Source of the DNA: Bubalus kerabau
Lineage: Eukaryota; Chordata; Mammalia; Artiodactyla; Bovidae
Assembly: GCF_029407905.1 (NCBI RefSeq)
Contig: NC_073629.1
Span: forward strand, 52,560,801-52,624,800
Reading direction: 5' to 3'
Length of the DNA: 64,000 nucleotides
In this document: in pieces, positions 12,465-23,409 of the stretch
Numbering within the stretch: the first letter of the stretch is position 1
How the letters are laid out: every line of letters starts with the position of its first letter
Notes under the pieces: generated by a model
Told to the model about the DNA's origin: nothing
What the model saw: the letters and a program-made list of their open reading frames with translations, nothing else
The model's database searches: none
Position numbers and translations under genes: made by a program

Positions 12465-14262
12465 CTCAGTTCAGTCCCTCAGTTGTGTCTGACTCTTTGC
12501 GACCCCATGAATCGCAACACGCCAGGCCTCCCTGTCCATCACCTACTCCCAGAGTTCACCCAAACTCATGTCCATCGAGTCAGTGATGCCATCCAGCCAT
12601 CTCATCCTCTGTCGTCCCCTTCTCCTCCTGCCCCCAATCCCTCCCAGCATCAGGGTCTTTTCCAGTGAGGTTACTTTTCGCATGAGGTGGCCAAAATATT
12701 GGAGTTTCAGCTTTAGCATCAGTCTTTCCAATGAACACCCAGGAGTGATCTCCTTTAGGATGCTCTGGTTGGACCTCCTTGGAGTCCAAGGGACTCTCAA
12801 GAGTCTTCTCCAACACCACAGTCCAAGAGCATCAATTCTTCAGCGCTCAGCTTTCTTCACAGTCTATCTCTCACATCCATACATGACCACTGGAAAAACC
12901 ATAGCCTTGACTAGACAGACCTTTGTTGGCAAAGTAATATCTCTGCTTTTTAATATGCTATCTCAGTTGGTCATAACTTTCCTTCCAAGGAGTAAGCGTC
13001 TTTTAATTTCATGGCTGCAATCACCATCTGCAGTGATTTTGGAGCCCCCCCAAAATAAAGCCTGACACTGTTTCCACTGTTTCCCCATCTATTTCCCATG
13101 AAGTGATGGGACCGGATGCCATAATCTTTGTTTTCTGAATGTTGAGCTTTCAGCCAACTTTTTCACTCTCCTCTTTCACTTTCATCAAGAGGCTTTTTAG
13201 TTCCTCTTCACTTTCTGCATATCTGCATATTGATATTTCTCCCGGCAATCTTGATTCCAGCTTGTGTTTCTTCCAGCCCAGCGTTTCTCATGATGTACTC
13301 TGCATATAAGTTAAATAAGCAGAGTGACAACATACAGCCTTGATGTACTCCTTTTCCTGTTTGGAACCAGTCTGTTGTTCCATGTCCAGTTCTAACTGCA
13401 ATTTGATCTCTGGTTCCTCTGCCTTTTCTAAAACCAGCTTGAACATCTGGAAGTTTATGGTTCATGTATTGCTAAAGCCTGGCTTGGAGAATTTTGAGCA
13501 TTACTTTACTAGCGTGTGAGATAAGTGCAATTGTGCGGTAGTTTGAGCATTCTTTGGCATTGCCTTTCTTTGGGATTGGAATGAAAACTGACCTTTTCCA
13601 GTCCTGTGGCCACTGCTGAGTTTTCCAAATTTGCTGGCATATTGAGTGCAACACTTTCACAGCATCATCTTTCAGGATTTGAAATAGCTCAACTGGAATT
13701 CTATAACCTCCATTAGCTTTGTTCGTAGTGATGCTTTCTAAGGCCCACTTGACTTCACATTCCAGGATGTCTGGCTCTAGGTGAGTGATCACACCGTTGT
13801 GATTATCTGGGTCGTGAAGATTTTTTTTGTACAGTTCTCCTGTGTATTCTTGCCACCTCTTCTTAATATCTTCTGCTTCTGTTAGGTCCATACCATTTCT
13901 GTCTTTTATCAGCCCATCTTTGCATGAAATGTCCCCTTGGTATCTCTAATTTTCCTGAAGAGATCTCTAGTCTTTCCCATTCTGTTGTTTCCCTTTATTT
14001 CTTTGCATTGATCGCTGAGGAAGGCTTTCTTATCTCTCCTTGCTATTCTTTGGAACTCTGCATTCAGATGCTTCTATCTTTCCTTTTCTCCTTTGCTTTT
14101 CGCTTCTCTTCTCTTCACAGCTATTTGTAAGCCCTCCCCAGACAGCCATTTTGCTTTTTTGCATTTCTTTTCCATGGGGATGGTCTTGATCCCTGTCTCC
14201 TGTACGATGTCACGAACTTCTGTCCATAGTTCATAAGGCACTCTGTCTATAAGATCTAGTAT
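12465..14262 (-). mobile_element. BovB (RTE) LINE, 5'-truncated and internally deleted
   Basis: Its 3' end is at 12,465 ('cagttcagtccctcagttgtgtctgactc' read on +) and its 5' break near 14,262, where similarity stops after 'agatcta'. The reading frame covers the linker before the RT, the RT and the C-terminal region in pieces (13,472-13,891 and 13,208-13,465 are the longest in-frame parts). Compared with the copy at 19,889, two blocks are missing: one near 13,225, removing the YADD catalytic motif region, and one near 13,400, removing RT motif A. The RT is therefore dead. No endonuclease domain remains. Confidence 0.93.
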
Positions 14263-14299
14263 GTATAAATAAATACAAACAATAGACATATGTAACAGA

Positions 14300-15180
14300 G
14301 AAAAAGTATCATGATCCTCAAATTTAGAGACAGTACTGATTTAGTGAATGTGTTCCCAGACATTTCCTTATATTTGTATCAACATGTAAATGTTACTACA
14401 ATAAATAAGATCTCATTATAACATTTGTAACTTGCTTTTTCCACATGGCATATCTTCCTATCAGGCTTCATGAGATGAGTGATGGTTATCACTTTTGCAC
14501 TAAACTTTCCTTAAATTGCCAAAGTAAAAGGTGGCCATTAAAGGAAGTGAAATAGAGCAAAGTTATTTGTTAATGCTCTTTCCCACCCCCTCTGGTCACT
14601 TCCCTGGAAGAACTGATGTTGACAGCCTTTATTCTAGCTCAAACATTGATGCTATGCTATGCTGTCACCTCAGTCGTGTCTGACTCTGTGCGACCCCATA
14701 GACGGCAGCCCACCAGGCTCCCCCGTCCCTGGGATTCTCCAGGCAAGAAATCCTGGAGTGGGTTGCCATTTCCTTCTCCAATGCATGAAAGTGAAAAGTG
14801 AAAGTGAAGTCGCTCAGTCGTGTCCGACTCTTAGCGACCTCATGGACTGCAGCCTACGAGGCTCCTCCATCCATGGGACTTTCCAGGCAAGAGTACTGGA
14901 GTGGGGTGCCATTGCCTTACGTGTTCACAAATAGAGGACGTTTTTTTGTTTACACTGTGTATATACATACACTGAAACTTTCCTTTTTCATTAATGTGAA
15001 CCTCCTTCTAGTTAGTAGATATAGAACAAATTCATGCTTTTTAATGGTTATAGAATATTTCATACAATGAATTCAGCCAATTCAGTGTGATCAACATTTT
15101 AGAAGTATTGTTTTCAGAGTTTTGCTGGGATACTCTGCTGCAGCTAATATCCTTGTATATGTGTGTGCTGGCATTCTAGC
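14300..15180 (-). mobile_element. Old L1M 3' region, split by a BOV-A2
   Basis: Antisense L1M 3'-type sequence on both sides of the BOV-A2 at 14,653. On the right, 'tggttatagaatatttcatacaatgaattc' and 'gcagctaatatccttgtatatgtg' match the typical antisense L1 3' end. On the left, 'cttgctttttccacatggcatatcttcc' is compatible. It is highly diverged and the family level is uncertain. Confidence 0.5.
14653..14922 (-). mobile_element. BOV-A2 SINE (two Bov-A monomers)
   Basis: Read on +, it starts with a short 'tgcta' repeat tail, then 'cgtgtctgactctgtgcgacccc', the first monomer, the linker 'gcatgaaagtgaaaagtgaaagtgaagtcg', and the second monomer ending 'ggagtggggtgccattgcct'. BOV-A2 is a ruminant SINE of two Bov-A units without a tRNA head, mobilised by BovB. 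It sits inside older L1M sequence. Confidence 0.93.
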
Positions 15181-15189
15181 ACTTTAAAG

Positions 15190-16130
15190 GAAAAAAAGTG
15201 ACAGAATTGCAAAGAGAAACTGACAAATTCATCATCACAGTAGACGACTTTACTATATCATTCTCAATTGTGCATGCTCAGTAACTTCAATCATGTCTAA
15301 CTTTTGGCAGTCCTTTAGCCCGCCAGGCTCCTCTGTCCATGGGATTCTCCAGGCAAGAATACTGGAGTGGGTTGTCATGCCCTTCTCCAGGGGATCTTCC
15401 CAACCTGGGGATCAAACCTGAGTCTCCTGCATCTCCTGCATTGCAGGCAGATTCTTTACCACTGAGCCACCAGAGAAGCCCATATCATTCTCAGAAGCAG
15501 ATAAGTAAAAAAGATTTGGATATAGAAGATTTGAACAGTTCAATTAAGCTTGATCTACTGGGCATACATAGAATATGTGACCCCAAATTTGAGAACTTTG
15601 TACATATGGAATATTTATAAAAATTGACCACTAATAGGCCATAATGGAATTCTCAGCAAATATCATAGTACTTAGTCATACTGGTGAAGTCCTTTTTCCA
15701 TAATGCAAATAATTTGGAAATCAATAAGCAAAGAGTAATTTTTAAATGTTAAATATATTTGGAAATTTAAAAAACGTATTCCTGCTTCAAAGGAGTACCT
15801 AGAAATCAGAAAATATAGAGTTGAAGAATTAAATTACTCAAGTCATACATGCAACTAAAGTAGTACTTTATGAGAAATTTATAACTGTAAAATGTTTATA
15901 TTGGTGAGTAATGAAAGGTTGAAAGTGAAAGAGTATTCAATATTGCAATTAGGAAAAATGTCAAAAAATGAATTATTTTAAAAGACTACCAGAAATAGAC
16001 AAAATTAAGTAAAAATAAAAGCATGAATTAGGAGTGGAAAAGGACAAATCAGCAGAAACTACAGAGATTGTAATAAATAAGGGTTCACCATAATTTTCTT
16101 CTAATAAATTTGAAAACTTAGGTAATTTGG
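15190..16130 (+). mobile_element. Old L1 ORF2 endonuclease-region remnant
   Basis: A-rich sense-strand sequence. Phrases such as 'ataggccataatggaattctcagcaaatatcat', 'aataatttggaaatcaataagcaaagagtaa' and 'agtagtactttatgagaaatttataa' correspond in order to the end of the L1 ORF2 endonuclease and the following linker. It is heavily mutated with no open frame. A minus-strand Bov-tA is inserted at 15,267-15,481. Confidence 0.55.
15267..15481 (-). mobile_element. Bov-tA SINE with target-site duplication
   Basis: The tRNA-derived head lies at the right end ('gattctttaccactgagccaccagagaagccc' on +) and the Bov-A body at the left. The 12-mer 'atatcattctca' occurs at 15,255-15,266 and again at 15,482-15,493, flanking the element exactly. 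It interrupts the L1 ORF2 remnant, so it is younger. Confidence 0.95.
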
Positions 16131-16149
16131 ATAATATATCAGTTAGCGT

Positions 16150-16490
16150 CCTGTGGGTGAGCAGAAACCACACTGGGTATTTCAACAGAGAGATGTCAAT
16201 AACAGGAATTGGTTAAGCAGGTGTTGGATGGCTGAAAGGTGAAGAGAAGACACTCAGATAACACAGAGTTAGTAAATGTAGAAATAGTTGCATCCCTGGG
16301 ACTGGGGATTGTCAGAAGGTGAAATTAGGGGTGATTTGCAGAGTCCTAGTACCCAGGAAGGTGGAGAGGGAAGATGGGAATCTGGGAAACAAAAACTTAT
16401 TAAATGGCACAGATGATTTCCTGGAAAAATACAATTTTCTAAAACTACTTCAAGCAGCAACAAAAAATTGAAACTGATCTTCAACCATTA
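16150..16490. repeat. Possible old interspersed repeat, family not recognised
   Basis: The stretch 'gggtatttcaacagagagatgtcaataacagg' to 'ggtggagagggaagatgggaatctgg' has the style of a very old retroelement-derived repeat I have seen in mammalian genomes. I cannot name it. There is no frame, target duplication or poly(A) tail. Confidence 0.25.
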
Positions 16491-16764
16491 AGAAAATCAG
16501 GGGATTAAAATCTACTCACAACAAAACAGAATTAAAAAAAATTTTTTTTAATACTGCTAAGCCCAGGTGTTTTTATGTAGGTTATACCAAGTAGTCAATT
16601 GATCATGGATAATGCCAGGATCATAATGGTTATTTTGGGGATGGCATGTCAAAGAGAAAGAGTTTTTAACTATTAGTGTCTATTACCACATTCCTTTTTC
16701 TAAAGGTTGTAACAAATCACATTGCTATAAATCTCCCTATCAGCATGGGGCATTCTGAAACAGA

Positions 16765-16942
16765 GCTTGGCCTCCCAGACTGCACAAGTTTGATCTAGAC
16801 TCTGCCATTTGCTAGCTGAGCTATATCCTTAATTTAAATAAATCTACTTCTTAGCATTATCATGAATATTAAATGAGATAATCCACATAAAGTGTTTAGC
16901 ATATACTAATCACTTAATATCATCTACTATTATTGTTACCAG
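16765..16942 (+). mobile_element. MIR SINE
   Basis: A sense-strand MIR core: 'ttgatctagactctgccatttgctagctgag' corresponds to the tRNA-like and core parts, followed by 'atgaatattaaatgagataatccacataaagtgtttagc', the typical MIR 3' half. It is about 25-30% diverged by eye. Confidence 0.65.
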
Positions 16943-16949
16943 CATTAGG

Positions 16950-17460
16950 TTACAATGTTTTAAATTTTGCCAGTCTGATGGTGGATAAATTGTATCTCCT
17001 TATTTGAATTTGTATTATCATGGTAACCAGTGAGTTTTAAGTTATTATAAATTATTGGCCTTTTCCAGATTCTTCTGTATATTTTCATTTCCTTTGCCAC
17101 TTTTCTACTCAGTTATTTGTTTCTTAATAATTTCCATATTAGGGACATTATATGTTGTATGTTGTGTATGACCAATATTTTTTTTCTAATCCATAATAAT
17201 CTTTTCTTTCATTCTGTTTATAACGGATATCACCAAGATAAAATGTTTAATTTTTGTGTAGTTGAATATGTCTACCTTTTCCTCTTGGGTTCTGGGCTTC
17301 CTCTCTTACTTAGGGTTTCTCTAACTCTAGACATATACAAACTCTATTACTTTTATTAATTTGCTTTTCAAATTTAGATCTTTATTATTTTTTGATGGTA
17401 TGAGGGTAGGGGGTCTATTTTGTTCTCTTCCAGATGATTACTCAATTTTACCAGAGCATT
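16950..17460 (-). mobile_element. Old L1M 3' UTR-type sequence (antisense)
   Basis: T-rich antisense L1-like sequence ('ttggccttttccagattcttctgtatattttc', then 'gttgaatatgtctaccttttcctcttggg'). These phrases recur in antisense L1M 3' ends. It may be one element with 16,660-16,760, split by the MIR. Confidence 0.45.
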
Positions 17461-17696
17461 TATTTAAAAGTTCATCCATTCCCCACTAAATTAAGATTTT
17501 TGAAAAAGAATGATGGCTATGATTTGCCCTTAGCAGATATTAGAATTTAGCATGAAATTTTACAATAAAAATAGTATGACATTAGCATAGGAATAGTTAA
17601 ATAGATTTCTCCAACAGGCAGAGCATTCAGAAAGAGATCGAATTCATTAACATATGACAACTAGTCACAGTTGTCATTTGATTCTTTGGATTTTTA

Positions 17697-17851
17697 AAAT
17701 ATTTATTTATTTGGCTACATGGAGTTTTAGTTGTGGCACATGGGATCTTTAGTTGCAGCATGTGAGATCTAGTTCCCTGACCAGGGATTGAACCTGGGCC
17801 TCCACCACTTCGGAGTGTGGAGTCTTAGCCACTGGACCACTGGAGAAGTCC
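17697..17851 (-). mobile_element. CHR/ART2-type tRNA-derived SINE
   Basis: Read on +, it starts with a 'tatttatttatttggct' tail, then 'agttgtggcacatgggatcttt' and 'agttccctgaccagggattgaacctggg' (antisense of the B box), ending 'gtcttagccactggaccactggagaagtccc'. This is the cetartiodactyl SINE class whose body differs from Bov-tA and which carries a poly(A) or TAAA-like tail, implying L1 mobilisation. Confidence 0.85.
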
Positions 17852-18051
17852 CATTTGATTCTTAAAGGATTCCATGACCCCAAAATGGTTACAAAGTCAA
17901 GACCCAAAGTATGAGATATAGGTTGTCCCATTTTCATTGTATGTAACCAGATCTGATTTTATTCCCCTGTTACTTAAAAAATCTAGAGAAAAATTTATCT
18001 GAAAAAGAAAAATGTAATTAATGTTAGGTCTACCCTAAGCTTTCTGTGCAA

Positions 18052-18322
18052 AGAAGGCAATGGCACCCCACTCCAGTACTCTTGCCTGGAAAATCCCATG
18101 GACAGAGGAGCCTGGTGGTTGCAGTCCATGAGGTCGCTAAGAGTCGGACACGACTGAGTGACTTCGCTTTCACTTTTCACTTTCATGCATTGGAGAAGGA
18201 AATGGCAACCCACTCCAATGTTCTTGCCTGGAGAATCCCAGGGACAGAGGACCCTGGTAGGAGGCTGACTATGGGGTCGCACAGAGTTGGACATGACTGA
18301 AGCGACTTAGCAGCAGCAGCAA
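18052..18322 (+). mobile_element. BOV-A2 SINE
   Basis: From 'gaaggcaatggcaccccactccagtactc' through the linker 'cactttcacttttcactttcatgcattgg' to 'gaagcgacttagcagcagcagc', both Bov-A units and the (AGC)n tail are present. The flanks share 'aagctttctgtg'/'aagcttttgtgg', an imperfect target duplication. It keeps several CpG dinucleotides, so it is fairly young. Confidence 0.95.
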
Positions 18323-18539
18323 GCTTTTGTGGAAGTGAGGTTGCCACCTCGCTGGGTCTGGAGGGCAGAACATCAAGCCAAAAGGGATTGTTCTGGATTC
18401 TTAAGATCACATGGAGTTTGTTTTTTTTTTAAGGTTTTGGACTTGCTTGGGTCCTGTCACGCTTTCTGTTTTCTTATTTTTCCTTTTTGGAATGAGAATT
18501 GTGGGGGAGGGAAAAAGTTTTCCCTCTACCCTTCTAAGT

Positions 18540-19130
18540 TCTTAGCTGAGACCTCTAATAAAAGACATATTAACAAAAGAAAAACAAACAGAAGTTTATT
18601 AACATGTATGCCTCATATGTACATGGGAGACTCCCAGGGAAAAATGAGTAATGCAAGGAGGCGGCCTGAATTCAGGGTTAGATACCATCTTAGGGAAAGA
18701 GGAGGGGAAGCAAAATAATTAAATAATTTTTAGAGAAGCAAAATAATTAAATAATTTTTAAGAAAGATAAACAGGCCCTTAGAAGAATATATGAGAGTCT
18801 GTGATAACGGTTGAGTTTAATGTTGACCTCTATTCTCCTTCCCTGTGATGAGTCATCTCCCCTGGTTGATAAAACTCCTAGGGAGAAAATTTACAACAAC
18901 TGAGTTCCTTTTCAGAGAGTCTGTCTTCAGGCAGATAAGAGGGAGAGCAGAGCAAACTTTTTCTCTATTTTAAACTTTTTTGCTATTTTTCAAGTGCTTA
19001 TAGATCAAAACAGTCAGTATACCAAAATTGCATAACTTGGAGTAGTATGACTCCTGAACTTCAACAGACGTGTCTTGGGGTGGCATGTTCTGCTGCCCTT
19101 CAGAAGGTCTCTCCTATGCCTGTCCCACTG
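18540..19130. repeat. Old LTR-like repeat, family not recognised
   Basis: The sequence 'acaaacagaagtttattaacatgtatgcctcatatgtacatgggag' to 'ggcagataagagggagagcagagcaaactt' resembles an old LTR-type mammalian repeat in antisense. It contains a 28-bp tandem duplication (18,707-18,762). I could not settle the family or the termini. Confidence 0.3.
18707..18762. repeat. 28-bp tandem duplication, two copies
   Basis: Unit 18,707-18,734 is repeated at 18,735-18,762 with 26 of 28 identical bases. The AT-rich unit begins 'gaagcaaaataattaaata'. It is probably a replication-slippage duplication inside the surrounding old repeat. Confidence 0.9.
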
Positions 19131-19370
19131 TTGTATTTTGGAAGCACTTAACTTGTTTGGCTTCACAGGTTCACAGTTGAAGAGGAAGTTACTTCAGGAT
19201 GAAGTGTACCTACCTCAGTTCTCACTGATGATCAGATAATAATTAGATAAGACTTTGGACTTTAAGGGTGATGTGGGAATGAGTTAAGACTTTGAGGACT
19301 GTTGGAATGGTAGAATGTATTTGGCATGTGAGAAAGACGTGATTGGGGTGGCTGGGGGCTGAGTGAAATG

Positions 19371-19726
19371 CTATGGCCTGAATGTTTGAGTCCTCCCACA
19401 ATCCATATGTTGAAGCCCTAATTCCTAGGGTGATACTATTTGGAAAGGGGGCCTTTAGGACAAAATTAGATCATGAGGGTGGAGCCCTCATGATGGAATT
19501 AGTGCCCATAGAAGAAGAGACAAGAGAGAACTTACCTTTTCTCTCAGTCCTGTGAGGATACCATGTGAAGACAGCCATCTACCAACCAGGAAGTAGGCTC
19601 TCACCAAACACCAGATCTTCTAGTACCTGTTCTTGGACTTCCAGCCTCCCAGAACTGTGAGAAAGAAATGTGTGCTGTTTAAGCCATTTATTCTATGGTA
19701 GTTGTAGCAGCCCAAGCTAAGAGAGA
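19371..19726 (+). mobile_element. Solo MLT1-type LTR (ERVL-MaLR)
   Basis: Near-complete MLT1-like LTR. The 5' part has 'ctatggcctgaatgtttgag' and 'ccatatgttgaagcccta'. The middle has 'atgagggtggagccctcatgatgg' and 'ccatgtgaagacagccat'. The 3' part has 'cttccagcctcccagaactgtgag', 'tgtttaagccattta' and 'gcagcccaagctaag'. MLT1 LTRs are non-coding relics of ancient MaLR retroelements. No internal region is attached, so this is a solo LTR. Confidence 0.88.
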
Positions 19727-19888
19727 AATCAATGATTTGCTGCTACTCCTCCTCTTGCTCCTTACACATAAATGTTTATAGAAAAATTAACATTAGCTAA
19801 CCAAACATCATTTATAAAATATTGATAAAATGGTTTCTTCTAGCCATTTTTGAATGTTATAATAAGTTTGTAAAGTGAAGAAATATTC

Positions 19889-21730
19889 AGTTCAGTTCAG
19901 TTCAGCTCAGTCACTCAGTCGTGTCCGACTCTTTGCGACCCCATGAATCGCAGCATGCCAGGCCTCCCTGTCCATCACCAGCTCCCGGAGTTCACCCAGA
20001 CTCATGTCCATCGAGTCAGTGATGCCATCCAGCCATCTCATCCTCTGTCGTCCCCTTCTCCTCCTGCCCCCAATCCCTCCCAGCATCAGAGTCTTTTCCA
20101 ATGAGTCAACTCTTCGCATGGGGTGGCCAAAGTACTGGAGTTTCAGCTTTAGCATCATTCCTTCCAAAGAAATCCCAGGGCTGATCTCCTTCAGAATGGA
20201 CTGGTTGGATCTCCTTGCAGTCCAAGGGACTCTCAAGAGTCTTCTCCAACACCACAGTTCAAAAGCATCAATTCTTCGGTGCTCAGCCTTCTTCACAGTG
20301 CAATTCTCACATCCATACATGACCACAGGAAAAACCATAGCCTTGACTAGACGAATCTTTGTTGGCAAAGTAATGTCTCTGCTTTTGAATATGCTATCTA
20401 GGTTGGTCATAACTTTCCTTCCAAGGAGTAAGCATCTTTTAATTTCATGGCTGCAGTCACCATCTGCAGTGATTTTGGAGCCCCCAGAAATAAAGTCTGA
20501 CACTGTTTCCACTGTTTCCCCATCCATTTTCCATGAAGTGATGGGACCGGATGCCATGATCTTCGTTTTCTGAATGTTGAGCTTGAAGCCAACTTTTTCA
20601 CTCTCCTCTTTCACTTTCATCAAGAGGCTTTTTAGTTCCTCTTCACTTTCTGCCATAAGGGTGGTGTCATCTGCATATCTGAGGTTATTGATATTTCTCC
20701 CAGCAATCTTGATTCCAGCTTGTGTTTCTTCCAGCCCAGCGTTTCTCATGATGTACTCTGCATATAAGTTAAATAAGCAGGGTGACAATATACAGCCTTG
20801 ACGTACTCCTTTTCCTATTTGGAACCAGTCTGTTGTTCCATGTCCAGTTCTAACTGTTGCTTCCTGACCTGCATATAGATTTCTCAAGAGGCAGATCAGG
20901 TGGTCTGGTATTCCCATCTCTTTCAGAATTTTCCACAGTTTATTGTGATTCACACAGTCAAAGGCTTTGGCATAGTCAATAAAGCAGAAATCAATGTTTT
21001 TCTGGAACTCTCTTGCTTTTTCCATGATCCAGCGGATGTTGGCAATTTGATCTCTGGTTCCTCTGCCTTTTCTAAAACCAGCTTGAACATCAGGAATTTC
21101 ATGGTTCACATACTGCTGAAGCCTGGCTTGGAGAATTTTGAGCATTACTTTACTAGCGTGTGAGATGAGTGCAATTGTGCGGTAGTTTGAGCATTCTTTG
21201 GCATTGCCTTTCTTTGGGATTGGAATGAAAACTGACCTTTTCCAGTCCTGTGGCCACTGCTGAGTTTTCCAAATTTGCTGGCATATTGAGTGCAACACTT
21301 TCACAGCATCATCTTTCAGGATTTGGAATAGCTCAACTGGAATTCTGTCACCTCCACTAGCTTTGTTCGTAGTGATGCTTCCTAAGGCCCACTTGACTTC
21401 ACATTCCACGATGTCTGGCTCCAGGTCAGTGATCACACCGTTGTGATTATCTGGGTCATGAAGATTTTTTTTGTACAGTTCTTCTGTGTATTCTTGCCAT
21501 CTCTTCTTAATATCTTCTGCTTCTGTTAGGTCCATACCATTTCTGTCCTTTATCGAGCTCATATTTGCATGAAATGTTCCCTTGGTATCTCTAATTTTCT
21601 TGAAGAGCTCTCTAGTCTTTCCCATTCTGTTGTTTTCCTCTATTTCTTTGCATTGATCGCTGAAGAAGGCTTTCTTATCTCTTCTTGCTATTCTTTGGAA
21701 CTCTGCATTCAGATGCTTATATCTTTCCTT
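19889..21730 (-). mobile_element. BovB (RTE) LINE, 5'-truncated, RT frame open
   Basis: The 3' terminus on + begins with the tandem 'cagtt' repeat at 19,889-19,905, the usual BovB tail. The 5' break is at about 21,730, where similarity ends after 'tatctttcctt'. The whole 1.8 kb is one open frame, unlike the other BovB copies here. The apurinic endonuclease domain that precedes the RT in full-length BovB (about 3.2 kb) is absent, so the copy was dead on arrival. No clear target-site duplication is visible, which is common for this family. Confidence 0.96.
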
Positions 21731-21763
21731 ACCAGATGCCAATTTCAAGGAAAATTTAGACAC
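19907..21763 (-). CDS. BovB reverse-transcriptase ORF, 618 codons, truncated
   Basis: Retrotransposon RT that would reverse-transcribe BovB (and SINE) RNA at a nicked chromosomal target. Residues 1-10 come from flanking DNA and the BovB part starts near residue 11. RT motif A is at 261-269 (FIDYAKAFD), motif B at 322-334 (QGCILSPCLFNLY) and motif C YADD at 363-366, all intact. A conserved C-terminal region ending in RTRLSD follows. The first codon of the open frame is GTG and the first ATG is at residue 68, inside the element, so there is no proper start and no promoter. Near residues 425-427 'SGG' replaces the usual 'FLG' because two added C and two lost A restore the frame. The N-terminal endonuclease domain is missing. 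A processed protein is unlikely, despite the open frame. Confidence 0.85.
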   Translation of the reverse strand: MSKFSLKLASGKERYKHLNAEFQRIARRDKKAFFSDQCKEIEENNRMGKTRELFKKIRDTKGTFHANMSSIKDRNGMDLTEAEDIKKRWQEYTEELYKKNLHDPDNHNGVITDLEPDIVECEVKWALGSITTNKASGGDRIPVELFQILKDDAVKVLHSICQQIWKTQQWPQDWKRSVFIPIPKKGNAKECSNYRTIALISHASKVMLKILQARLQQYVNHEIPDVQAGFRKGRGTRDQIANIRWIMEKAREFQKNIDFCFIDYAKAFDCVNHNKLWKILKEMGIPDHLICLLRNLYAGQEATVRTGHGTTDWFQIGKGVRQGCILSPCLFNLYAEYIMRNAGLEETQAGIKIAGRNINNLRYADDTTLMAESEEELKSLLMKVKEESEKVGFKLNIQKTKIMASGPITSWKMDGETVETVSDFISGGSKITADGDCSHEIKRCLLLGRKVMTNLDSIFKSRDITLPTKIRLVKAMVFPVVMYGCENCTVKKAEHRRIDAFELWCWRRLLRVPWTARRSNQSILKEISPGISLEGMMLKLKLQYFGHPMRRVDSLEKTLMLGGIGGRRRRGRQRMRWLDGITDSMDMSLGELRELVMDREAWHAAIHGVAKSRTRLSD

Positions 21764-23260
21764 TTTATTATTTCAAAGCAAGCCAAACCTGTAGCATTGC
21801 TCTTCCCTAACACAATATGTTTGAAAATGGGCAAGTGGCCGTTTTAAGATTTACAGATGTCATTGATAATCTACAGTTTGAGTTTTTGCATATTTTTTGC
21901 CTTCATGTCTAAATTTCAATCTCAGCTCTGTCAGAGGATCTGAGTACTGCACTTTATGTAGATTTTATTTCACTCTTAAAATAAAGGTCATATGACATCA
22001 TCTCTCCTTCTGCAGAAGGTCACAGCTTGAATTGATTTTTAATGACCTTCTCTGTTTATTGCCTCTAAGATTTCATAAAAAAGGAAAAGAAAAACTTTCA
22101 AAGTAGAACTACATGACTGAAGTTAACTCTGCCTTGACTTAAAGAGAAACGAGGGTCGTGAGCATGCACATACATGCAGACACACACACAGGCTTACATC
22201 TCAACCATTTTTTTATTTTTTAAAAAACAGTTAACATGTTCTCAGTACTTTACTTCAGCTCAAACACCTCAGAACTGATGATCCTTTCATAGACCACAGC
22301 ACACCATCTGTATAAGAAGGATGAGCAAAGAGAACAAGAATTTCTCAGTTTGAAAAACCAACTGAGTTCCTTCCATTTGACCAACCCAAGATCCAGAGCT
22401 GAAAGTCTTCATAAGTAACTTGGGTGGAGCAGTTTTTGCTGGTCTGTTACTCGTCCCAGTTCATAAACTGCGTATGACATAGTTCCTGCAAAGAACACAG
22501 TGCACTTCATGAGAATGTTGAAATAATACTGAATTTTAAAAGGGGAAAAACACATGGATTCTGTTTGGTGGAGATGAAGAGTAGAAAGAGAGAAAACTGG
22601 ATTGCTGATGTTAAAACCCAACCCAGATATTAACAATCGGCCCCCAAAATTAGAAACCAGAGCTTCAGGTATCTTCTCCTTTAGAAACACAAATTTCTGA
22701 GGCCACTAGGCTTTCAAGATACGTACAGAATCTGCAGATGGATCTCTCCATTGAGGAGTCTAGATCAAATCCTTTCCTTAAATGGAGTAGAGAGGTGAAA
22801 ACAAAAAGTTTCTTAACCTATCAATTAACCTTAAAAGTAGAAGCATCTGTTGGAGTGTCTAAGCGGAACTCTAGAGAAATGCACCATACTTCACCATTTC
22901 ACTACAGTTTACAATTACATTCCAAGAGAAGGTAATTCAGTTATTAAGCCAGTAAAGGGAAAACCAACAAATTTTAACTCAGGCAGACAGTCCCCATTTT
23001 GACTGGCTGATTTTCCTCTTTTAGTATATTTCTCAGAATGCCAATGTGTGTGATAGAAACTCCTCAGTTACTGCAAGGAAACAGTCACAGGAAGTGTAGA
23101 AAGCAGTTGAAAGAAGCATGTAATGAAAATGGAGGATTTGGGTTCAAGTCCTTTCACACCTGTGGGTCTGAGCTGAGCCACAATGGAGAAAACCAGAGGA
23201 AGAGTTAGGAGAGCGATCTAACCCCGCCCCCAACCCCACCCCCTGTCCTGTGCCCTGGCC
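21764..23260. other. No recognisable feature
   Basis: Diverged unique-looking DNA with no confident repeat, splice-bounded exon or motif. Reading frames of 65-93 codons (for example 22,409-22,690 on minus) have no protein-like composition or conserved motif. Confidence 0.5.
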
Positions 23261-23409
23261 TGCTTGATTTCCTCCCATTCATTTGCGTTGCCTTCTCACC
23301 ATCTCCTCTGATCCTAACATCCTTCACAGTTCTGCTGTTACTCCTCTCTGGAACGTTAGGCGCCGCCCCATCTGTGAGTTACTTTATCACTCTTGGAGCT
23401 CTAGTAGCA

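Noticed and set aside
19371..19726. MLT1 LTR as part of a retained provirus
   Set aside because: No gag, pol or second LTR is visible on either side. It is a solo relic.
20004..20573. 189-codon + frame opposite the open BovB (similarly 12,568-13,065 + and 46,761-47,342 -)
   Set aside because: These are antisense shadows of the BovB RT frame. The same shadow appears in all three copies.
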